A stretch of DNA of 13,948 nucleotides, from the NCBI GenBank assembly GCA_030066475.1, contig JASJBO010000145.1:1-13948 (forward strand). Reading direction: 5' to 3'. The notes under the pieces were generated by a model. It was not told the DNA's origin. It saw nothing but the letters and a program-made list of their open reading frames with translations, and searched no databases. The DNA comes from Myxococcota bacterium (GTDB lineage: Bacteria > Myxococcota_A > UBA9160 > PR03). A program made the translations under genes and the position numbers. Each line of letters starts with the position of its first letter. Position 1 is the first letter of the stretch. Positions 6,414 through 12,389 of this stretch are shown piece by piece.

Positions 6414-7553
6414 ATGAACGGGCCGGCTACCGCGACGAGCATCCGGGCTCTCCTTCTCGCGCTGGTGTGCGCGCCGCTCCTGTCGGCGACGACCTGCACC
6501 CCACACTGTCCCCGCCCCGCCTACCGGGACTGGTTCGAGCAGCATCCCGCGGTTGCCGCGCTCACCATCGACGTCTTCGACGTCGAGACGCGGGCCGCGT
6601 TCTGCGCATTCACCCTCGATCTCGCCGTGCTGCGCACGCTCTCGGTGGCGGAGCCGGAGGCCTTGCAGAGCTGCGTGGAGCCGGCGTACTGCCCTACCGT
6701 CGCGCTCACGCACGAGGAGGTCCGCGAGATCCGCGCGGCACGGGCCGCGCTCGCCATCTGGCTCGACCTCCAGGACGTGCTGCCCTGGAAGCTTGCCGAC
6801 TACTCCGAGGCCGAGCTCGCCATGCTCTTCGATCCGGACGAGCTGTTCGATCCGGTGAGCGGCGGCCATGGCTTCTTCTCGGTCGTCGACCACTCGCCCG
6901 CCGAGGTCTACGCGTTCCTCGAGGCGAACGACCTGATCGGTCCCGACCTCCCCAGCACCGTGGAGCGCATCCTCGACGAGGTGCGGACCACGGACGCCGA
7001 GACCAACTTCCTGCACGGGATTGCGGCGTGGGACCCGGTGGACACCGCCTATACCGCCTGGGAGGCGCTGGCCGTGCCCGCCGAGCGGGGCCGCATCTCG
7101 CGCCGCGGCTGCCACAGCATGACGCGCATCCTGCTGGCCATGCTGCGCAGCGTGAACATCCCGGGCTACGAGACGCGCGCCGGTCTGTGGTTCGGCGGCG
7201 GCCACTCGACGGCGGTGCTCGAGGCCACCCGGCAGGTGGTGCCGCACGGCGACGACATCTACAGCGCCACCCTGCGCGCCGCCCCCAGCGCCGGCTTCCT
7301 GCCGGACTTCGACTTCTACGGCGATCCCGCCCACACCGCCGTGTGCGGCAGCGCGGGCCCGTGCCTGTCGCGGCGCCACCGCGCGCTGCTGGCGCTCGTG
7401 CATCCGGACAACTGGACGACGCGGCGCTGCTGCGACCCCGGACAGTACGGCTACGCCAGCTGCGAGGACTACCTCACTGCGAGCTACGCGTCCGTGCTGA
7501 CGGCCGGGGAGATCGCGGCCGGGGCGGCGGCGGTCGAGGCGGGGTGCCCGTAG
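6414..7553 (+). CDS. secreted transglutaminase-like (papain-fold) protein, Cys-rich
   Basis: A 379-residue protein starting at ATG 6414 with AAGGG upstream. The signal peptide covers about residues 1-25 (SIRALLLALVCAPLLSA); the following Cys lacks a proper lipobox, so secretion rather than lipidation is likely. The segment RRGCHSMTRILLAMLRSVNIPGYETRAGLWFGGGHSTAVLE (written here in two parts: RRGCHSMTRILLAMLRSVNI and the Gly-rich GGGHSTAVLE) resembles the transglutaminase core: a nucleophile Cys233 at the head of a helix, the LLRxxxIP turn, then a strand with His264 and an acidic residue (Asp280 or Asp281) about 16 later. Members act as proteases, amidases or cross-linkers outside the cytoplasm. 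Many additional Cys (including CC near the end) suggest disulfides. The N-terminal 200 residues match nothing I know. It converges on the L,D-transpeptidase gene. Confidence 0.65.
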   Translation: MNGPATATSIRALLLALVCAPLLSATTCTPHCPRPAYRDWFEQHPAVAALTIDVFDVETRAAFCAFTLDLAVLRTLSVAEPEALQSCVEPAYCPTVALTHEEVREIRAARAALAIWLDLQDVLPWKLADYSEAELAMLFDPDELFDPVSGGHGFFSVVDHSPAEVYAFLEANDLIGPDLPSTVERILDEVRTTDAETNFLHGIAAWDPVDTAYTAWEALAVPAERGRISRRGCHSMTRILLAMLRSVNIPGYETRAGLWFGGGHSTAVLEATRQVVPHGDDIYSATLRAAPSAGFLPDFDFYGDPAHTAVCGSAGPCLSRRHRALLALVHPDNWTTRRCCDPGQYGYASCEDYLTASYASVLTAGEIAAGAAAVEAGCP

Positions 7554-7583
7554 GGCGGGCCTCCCGGGGAGGGCGGCGCAAGG

Positions 7584-8222
7584 CTACGCGTCCGGCTGGC
7601 AGCGCAGGAAGCGTGAGGAGTCCAGCCACGCGGGGTCGGGGTAGTAGGCGAAGAGCGCGGTGCCGCCGCCGATGCGGTCGATCAGCCTGCCGTTCACCTC
7701 GGGACGCACGGCCGGGCAGCCCCAGCTCCGCCCGAGCCGCCCGTGCCGGCCCACGAAGGCCTCGCTCACGTAGTCGGCGCCGTGGATCACGATGGCGCGC
7801 TCGCGCGCGCGGTCGTTCACGCCGGGCTCGAGCCCGTTCAGGCGCAGCGAGCGGCCGTGGCGGCCGTAGTAGCTCTCGGCCGTGCGGAACAGGCCCAGGC
7901 TCGACTGGTGCGAGCCCGGCGCGTTCGAGAAGCGCGTGGCGCGGTCGGCGCCGCTGCCCTGGCCGTGGGCCACGTAGTCGTGCAGCAGGGTCTCACCCGT
8001 CTCGACGTCGAGCAGCCACAGGCGCCGCTGGCTCGACGGCAGGGAGTAGTCGATCACGGTGAGCAGCGGCGCGTCGAACAGGCCCTGCGACCGGGCGCAC
8101 GCGAAGGCGCGGCGGGCCAGCTCCAGCACCTCGGACCGCGGCGCGTCCGCGCGCGCCGCCACCGCCGGCGAGGTGGCCAGCAGTGCGGTTGCGAGCAGGG
8201 CTCGGGACAGGCGTCGGGGCAT
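7584..8222 (-). CDS. murein L,D-transpeptidase catalytic-domain protein (YkuD_2 type)
   Basis: A 212-residue exported protein. The signal peptide spans about 1-24 (RALLATALLATSPAVAARA). The rest is a full YkuD_2-type domain: IDYSLPSSQRRLWLLD (57-72), VAHGQGSGADRATRFSN (84-100), SSLGLFRTAESYYGRHG (107-123), LNGLEPGVND (128-137), then the catalytic HGADYVSEAF (His147) and GRSWGCPAV with Ser166 and Cys169. L,D-transpeptidases form 3-3 peptidoglycan cross-links or attach proteins to peptidoglycan in the periplasm, with Cys as nucleophile. All expected catalytic residues are present. The ATG at 8222 has a poor ribosome site but sits exactly at the signal peptide. The gene is 143 bases downstream of the shikimate-kinase-like gene on the same strand, so it may be in that operon or have its own promoter. 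Confidence 0.9.
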   Translation of the reverse strand: MPRRLSRALLATALLATSPAVAARADAPRSEVLELARRAFACARSQGLFDAPLLTVIDYSLPSSQRRLWLLDVETGETLLHDYVAHGQGSGADRATRFSNAPGSHQSSLGLFRTAESYYGRHGRSLRLNGLEPGVNDRARERAIVIHGADYVSEAFVGRHGRLGRSWGCPAVRPEVNGRLIDRIGGGTALFAYYPDPAWLDSSRFLRCQPDA

Positions 8223-8365
8223 GGCGAGAGGTCGTCCGGTCGGCTCTGGTGGCTCTGGTGGCTCGGATCGGCTCCGGGGGTCGCGCTCTGTCCCGCGGGG
8301 AAATCGGCGCCGACCCGAAGTATGCCGTCGGCCATTCGGCCCGCCAGCTCGAGGTCGGTTCCGCG

Positions 8366-8932
8366 TCAGTCCCAGCCGAGCCGCGTCCGGATCGCGCTCG
8401 CCAGGCCGTTCGGCGTGAGGCCGCCGGCCTCGATCTGGACCTCGGCCTCGCGGTAGGCCGGCTCGCGCTCGGCGAGCAGCGGCACGAGCGCCTGCTCGTC
8501 CTGCGGACCCGTGAGCACGAACTCGGGGAAGACGGCGGGCGACTCCTCGCGGGCGGCCTGGATGTTCGCATAGAGGGCCTCGAGCGGGCGGGCCGCGTAC
8601 ACGAGCCGGCCGCCCTCGCGCACGCGGCGCCGGTTGTCCGGATCGAGCAGGGTGCTGGCTCCGAGCACCAGGACGCCGCAGGGGCGCTCGCGCAGCGCGC
8701 GCGCGAGCTGCTCGCCCTCGATGCGCGCGGCCTCGTCGCGCCCCTTCTCCGGCCACAGCCGGGCGAGCGACATGCCGGCCGCATGCTCCACCAGGCGGTC
8801 GAGCTGGGCGCAGGGCAGTCCCATGCGCGCCGCCAGCAGCGAGCCGGCGCGGTCTACCTGCGAGCCGTGGAAGCCGGTGAGGCACACCGGCTGGTCCAGC
8901 ACGACGAGCGGATGGTGGTCGTAGTAGCCCAT
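8366..8932 (-). CDS. shikimate-kinase-like protein lacking the P-loop (probable pseudoenzyme)
   Basis: A 188-residue protein starting at ATG 8932. The whole shikimate-kinase frame can be followed: TGFHGSQVDRAGSLLAARMG (19-38), LDRLVEHAAGMSLARLW (44-60), LDPDNRRRVREGG (96-108), VYAARPLEALYANI and LLAEREPAYREAE (152-164). Key residues are changed. The Walker A GAGKST becomes GSQVDR (23-28). The first Asp of the DxD pair is Gln43, the second is Asp45. The Arg that binds shikimate aligns with Ala69. The GGG substrate loop is GAS (91-93). The late Arg156 is kept. It should therefore neither bind ATP normally nor make shikimate 3-phosphate. It starts 41 bases after the pgi stop, so the two are probably co-transcribed. 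Its role is unknown; a regulatory or scaffold function is possible. Confidence 0.72.
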   Translation of the reverse strand: MGYYDHHPLVVLDQPVCLTGFHGSQVDRAGSLLAARMGLPCAQLDRLVEHAAGMSLARLWPEKGRDEAARIEGEQLARALRERPCGVLVLGASTLLDPDNRRRVREGGRLVYAARPLEALYANIQAAREESPAVFPEFVLTGPQDEQALVPLLAEREPAYREAEVQIEAGGLTPNGLASAIRTRLGWD

Positions 8933-8973
8933 CGCCCGAGCGTAGACTTCGCGTCCCGGTCGGCCAGCGGGGC

Positions 8974-10614
8974 TCAGCCAGAGCGCCAGCTCCGATAGCG
9001 CCGGATCAGCGCGTTGGTCGAGGTGTCGTGCGCGAGCTCCGGGTCGCTCTCGCTCTCGAGCTCGGGGATGATGCGCTGGGCCAGCACCTTCCCCAGCTCG
9101 ACGCCCCACTGGTCGAACGAGTTGATCCGCCAGATCGAGCCCTGCACGAACACCTTGTGCTCGTAGAGCGCCACCAGCTTGCCGAGCGTGGCCGGGTCGA
9201 GCTGCGCGGCCAGGATCGTGTTGGTCGGTCGGTTGCCCGGGAAGGTGCGGTGCGGCACCTGGGCCGCCGGCACGCCCTCGGCGACGACCTCCTCGCGCGT
9301 CTTGCCGAAGGCGAGCGCCTCGGTCTGCGCCAGGAAGTTCGCCATCAGCAGGTCGTGGTGGCGGCCCAGCGGGTTCAGGCTCCGGGCGAAGCCGATGAAG
9401 TCGCAGGGGATCAGCTTCGTGCCCTGGTGGATCAGCTGGTAGAAGGCGTGCTGTCCGTTGGTCCCGGGCTGGCCCCAGACGATCGGGCCCGTCTGGTAGT
9501 CGACCGGGTTGCCGTCGAGGTCGACGCGCTTGCCGTTGCTCTCCATGTCGAGCTGCTGGAGGTAGGCCGAGAAGCGCCACAGGTACTGGTCGTAGGGCAG
9601 CACGGCGTGGGTCTCGGCGCCCAGGAAGTCGTCGTACCAGATCCCGAGCAGCGCCAGCAGCACCGGCATGTTGCGCTCGAAGGGCGCCGTGCGGAAGTGC
9701 TCGTCCATGGCGTGGAAGCCGGCCAGCATCTCGCGGAAGCGCTCCGGGCCGATCCCGATCATGAGCGAGAGGCCTACGGCCGAGGCGTACGAGTAGCGGC
9801 CGCCCACCCAGTCCCAGAAGCCGAACATGTTCTCGGTGTCGATGCCGAACTTCGCCACCTCGTCGGCGTTGGTCGAGACGGCCACGAAGTGGCGCGCCAC
9901 GGCCGCCTCGTCGCCCAGCGCGGCCAGGCACCAGTCGCGCGCGGTGCGCGCGTTGGTGAGCGTCTCGAGCGTGGTGAAGGTCTTCGAGCACACGATGAAG
10001 AGCGTCTCGGCCGGGTCCATGTCGCGCACCGTCTCGGCGAAGTCGGTGCCGTCGATGTTCGAGACGAAGCCGAGCCGCAGGTCGCGGTGGCTGTAGGCGC
10101 GCAGCGCCTCGTAGGCCATCATCGGACCGAGATCGGAGCCGCCGATGCCCAGGTTCACGACGTTGCGGATGCGCCGGCCGGTGTGGCCCTTCCAGTCGCC
10201 GCTGCGCAGCCGCTCCGCGAAGGCCGCCGCGCGGTCGAGCACCTCGTGCACGCCGGGCACCACGTCGTGGCCGTCCAGCTCGATCGAGGCCTCGCGGGGC
10301 GCGCGCAGCGCCACGTGGAGCACGGCGCGATCCTCGGTCGTGTTGATCCGGTCGCCGCGGAACATCGCGTCGATCCGCTCGCGCAGGCCGCTCTGGCGCG
10401 CGAGGTCGAGCAGCAGCGCCAGGGTCTGGTCGGTGGTGCGGTTCTTCGAGTAGTCCAGGTAGAGCCCGACGGCGTCGAGCGTCAGGCGCTCGCCGCGCTC
10501 CGGGTCCTCGCGGAACAGGTCGCGCAGGTGCAGGCCCTCGATCTTCGCGCGGTGCTCCGCGAGCGACTTCCACGCCGGCTGCTCGGTCGGGGACGGACTG
10601 GGGGCCTGGCTCAA
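8974..10614 (-). CDS. pgi: glucose-6-phosphate isomerase (TTG start)
   Basis: A 546-residue protein, the normal length for the family, which interconverts glucose 6-phosphate and fructose 6-phosphate in the cytoplasm. The TTG at 10612-10614 is chosen because GGGAGGA lies eight bases upstream and the N-terminus ([18 protein letters not shown]) then aligns with known enzymes; no ATG fits. Both family signatures are present: [14 protein letters not shown] (268-281, Arg273) and [18 protein letters not shown] (492-509, Lys509). [13 protein letters not shown] and GNRPTNTI are also typical. Two catalytic positions differ from E. coli and mammalian enzymes: the base Glu in WGEPGTNGQH is Gln382, and the ring-opening His before NPL aligns with Leu413. 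From memory, some Pseudomonas enzymes also vary at these positions, so activity is not excluded. It is first in a minus-strand run with the shikimate-kinase-like gene. Confidence 0.95.
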   Translation of the reverse strand: MSQAPSPSPTEQPAWKSLAEHRAKIEGLHLRDLFREDPERGERLTLDAVGLYLDYSKNRTTDQTLALLLDLARQSGLRERIDAMFRGDRINTTEDRAVLHVALRAPREASIELDGHDVVPGVHEVLDRAAAFAERLRSGDWKGHTGRRIRNVVNLGIGGSDLGPMMAYEALRAYSHRDLRLGFVSNIDGTDFAETVRDMDPAETLFIVCSKTFTTLETLTNARTARDWCLAALGDEAAVARHFVAVSTNADEVAKFGIDTENMFGFWDWVGGRYSYASAVGLSLMIGIGPERFREMLAGFHAMDEHFRTAPFERNMPVLLALLGIWYDDFLGAETHAVLPYDQYLWRFSAYLQQLDMESNGKRVDLDGNPVDYQTGPIVWGQPGTNGQHAFYQLIHQGTKLIPCDFIGFARSLNPLGRHHDLLMANFLAQTEALAFGKTREEVVAEGVPAAQVPHRTFPGNRPTNTILAAQLDPATLGKLVALYEHKVFVQGSIWRINSFDQWGVELGKVLAQRIIPELESESDPELAHDTSTNALIRRYRSWRSG

Positions 10615-10707
10615 GGGGTGATCCTCCCGTGTGCACCGTCGCCGGCGCGGTCCCGGGAGCCTAACGCCTGGGGCGGGGAGTTTCCGGGGCGCTTCGCGCG
10701 GCCCCAC

Positions 10708-10736
10708 TTGCCGCGCGACGAGGTGCTGCATATCGT
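10708..10736 (+). promoter_or_regulatory. sigma70-like promoter candidate before the Cys-rich repeat gene
   Basis: TTGCCG at 10708-10713 and TATCGT at 10731-10736 with a 17-base spacer; each box matches four of six consensus bases. Transcription would start near 10743, only about four bases before the GTG at 10747. That fits the absence of a ribosome site and suggests a leaderless or near-leaderless message. Confidence 0.35.
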
Positions 10737-10746
10737 CCCGGGCACC

Positions 10747-11190
10747 GTGACAACGACCTCCCCTCCGACACTCCGGTTCGCCCCGTTCGTCCTGTTCGTA
10801 CTGCTGGCCCTGCCGCCCGCTGCGGCCGGGCAGCCGTACCCCAAGGCGCCCGCGCAGCCGAGCGCCGGAGCCTGCCACGCCGACGTGCAGCGCTTCTGCG
10901 CCGACGCCAAGGGCACGCCGGGCGGCGTCGCGACCTGCCTCCGCGAGCACCGCGACGAGCTGTCCGAGGCCTGCCGGAACCAGGTGACGGGCCGCCGGGG
11001 CAAGATGCGGGGCGAGCTCCAGCGGATCCGGACCGCCTGCCAGGACGAGATCGCGCGCTCGTGCGCCCGGTTCACGCCCGGCGAGCGCGGGCTGGTGCGC
11101 TGCCTGCGCCAGCACGAGGCCGAGCTCTCGGACGGCTGTCGCGAGGCCCTGCCCGAGCGCCGCGGCCGCGGCGGGCCGCCGCCGGGCTGA
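10747..11190 (+). CDS. secreted protein with two Cys-rich (GLG1-type) repeats
   Basis: A 147-residue protein. The GTG at 10747 gives a clean signal peptide (about 1-28: [20 protein letters not shown]), although it lacks a ribosome site. The mature part holds two copies of a four-Cys unit of the cysteine-rich repeat family known from Golgi glycoprotein GLG1 and from bacterial secreted proteins: Cys43, 51, 64, 76 and Cys98, 106, 119, 131. The spacing is identical in both copies (7, 12 and 11 residues between Cys), and both share the pattern DV/EI-x3-C, CLR-x-H and EL-S-x2-C. All eight Cys lie in the repeats, so disulfides are likely in the periplasm or outside. It ends in a Gly/Arg/Pro tail. 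It is divergent from pgi and followed 32 bases later by a lipoprotein gene. Function unknown. Confidence 0.8.
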   Translation: MTTTSPPTLRFAPFVLFVLLALPPAAAGQPYPKAPAQPSAGACHADVQRFCADAKGTPGGVATCLREHRDELSEACRNQVTGRRGKMRGELQRIRTACQDEIARSCARFTPGERGLVRCLRQHEAELSDGCREALPERRGRGGPPPG

Positions 11191-11222
11191 GCGCCTGCGG
11201 CTCGGGGGCACTGGGGCCGGCG

Positions 11223-12389
11223 ATGTCTCGCGTTGGCTCGTGGATCTTGTCGATCGGTCTGCTGACCGCGCTCGTCGCGGGCTGCAACTTCGGGCCGCGT
11301 CAGTTCCGGCAGGGGCGCATCGCCTACAACGAGGCCGTCCGCCTGGCCACCGACCAGGAGCTGCTGCTCAACATCGTCCGGCTCCGCTACCACGATTCGA
11401 TCGAGTTCCTCGAGACGGCCTCGATCAGCTCCCAGGTCTCGTTCTCCGTCGGCGTGGCGGCCGAGGGCGGGACGGCGGGCGGCGACGCGCTCGGCGTCGG
11501 CCGCGCGACGGCCTTGTACTCGGAGCGCCCGACCTTCGTGTTCACGCCGCAACGCGGCGAGGCCTTCGCCCGGCGCCTGATCGAGCCCGTCTCGCTCGAT
11601 ACGCTGATCCGCCTGATCGCGGCCGAGTGGAGTGCCCAGATCCTGCTCCAGCTGCTCGTCCAGCAGATGAACGGCCTCCAGAACGACCCGAGCGGGCCGG
11701 TGGACGAAGCGTTCCTGGCAACGGCGGAGCGGATCGGCGCGCTCCAGCGGCGCAACGATCTCGCGTTCGGATTCGTGCCCGGCACCGAGCCGATCGCGGC
11801 CGCCCTCGAGACGTCGCAGGTCAGTGGCGGCGATGCCGTCGAGGCGGCGCGTTCGGGATACTCGTTCGAGCCGGCCGAAGACGGGCGGCTCGTCCTGACG
11901 CGCCCCACCGAGAACCCCGTGCTGGTGTTCCGCACCGAGGCGCCGGAGACCGATTCGATCCGGCAGGCGCTGGGCCTCGCGCCGGGTCGCTCCTACCCGC
12001 TCTTCCGTGGCACGTTGCCCAAGCCGGCGGATGCGGGGTACCGCCAGATCGCGATCCGCACCGGCTCGCTGATGGAGGTCCTGATCTACCTGGCGCGGGG
12101 CGTCGTGGTGCCGCCGGAGCACCGCGAGTCCGGCGAGGCGCCTCCGATCGACTACGCCGCGGAGCTGGTCGAGAGGATCCAGCCGCTGTTCCAGGTCCGC
12201 TCCGCCTCCCACGAGCCGGACGCCCGTCTGCAGGTGAGCTACCGCGACCGGTGGTACTACCTGGACGACGCCGACTCCAGCACGCGTCACTTCTTCATGG
12301 TCGCGACCGAGCTGTTCCGGTTGGTGCTCGGTACGCAGAGCGACGAGCGCGGGCCGGTGCTGACGCTGCCGGTGGGCGGGCCGAGCTAG
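11223..12389 (+). CDS. uncharacterised conserved-type lipoprotein, 388 aa
   Basis: The ATG at 11223 starts a signal peptide with a clear lipobox VAGC (lipidated Cys21). The mature protein begins [20 protein letters not shown] and has a stretch around 35-70 ([18 protein letters not shown]) that I recall as a marker of a widespread lipoprotein family of unknown function. Near the C-terminus, [20 protein letters not shown] (about 282-301) and [11 protein letters not shown] look equally conserved-type. The secondary structure appears mixed, with amphipathic helices and no transmembrane segment after the signal. No +2 Asp follows Cys21, so transport to the outer membrane would be expected under the E. 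coli rule. It lies 32 bases after the Cys-rich repeat gene and may be co-transcribed. Its stop codon overlaps that of the convergent sulfatase-like gene. Confidence 0.78.
   Translation: MSRVGSWILSIGLLTALVAGCNFGPRQFRQGRIAYNEAVRLATDQELLLNIVRLRYHDSIEFLETASISSQVSFSVGVAAEGGTAGGDALGVGRATALYSERPTFVFTPQRGEAFARRLIEPVSLDTLIRLIAAEWSAQILLQLLVQQMNGLQNDPSGPVDEAFLATAERIGALQRRNDLAFGFVPGTEPIAAALETSQVSGGDAVEAARSGYSFEPAEDGRLVLTRPTENPVLVFRTEAPETDSIRQALGLAPGRSYPLFRGTLPKPADAGYRQIAIRTGSLMEVLIYLARGVVVPPEHRESGEAPPIDYAAELVERIQPLFQVRSASHEPDARLQVSYRDRWYYLDDADSSTRHFFMVATELFRLVLGTQSDERGPVLTLPVGGPS

Noticed and set aside
7560..7572. Five-base hairpin CCTCC/GGAGG between the convergent transglutaminase-like and L,D-transpeptidase genes
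   Set aside because: The stem is short, has no T-tract, and is expected by chance in DNA this GC-rich.
8242..8265. Nine-base repeat GGCTCTGGT (about 2.7 copies) upstream of the L,D-transpeptidase gene
   Set aside because: Too short and too simple to support a regulatory or repeat-element call.
9000..10636. Minus-strand frame offset from pgi that reads into the shikimate-kinase-like gene, suggesting a fusion
   Set aside because: The upstream part is a shifted reading of pgi with no motif; the true pgi frame is intact to its own stop at 8974 and the kinase-like gene has its own ATG at 8932.
9028..10746. Long open frame on the plus strand antisense to pgi, running into the Cys-rich repeat gene
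   Set aside because: It mirrors the pgi codons in GC-rich DNA, is rich in Val/Glu/Arg/His runs without any domain, and only the part after GTG 10747 has a signal peptide and family motifs.
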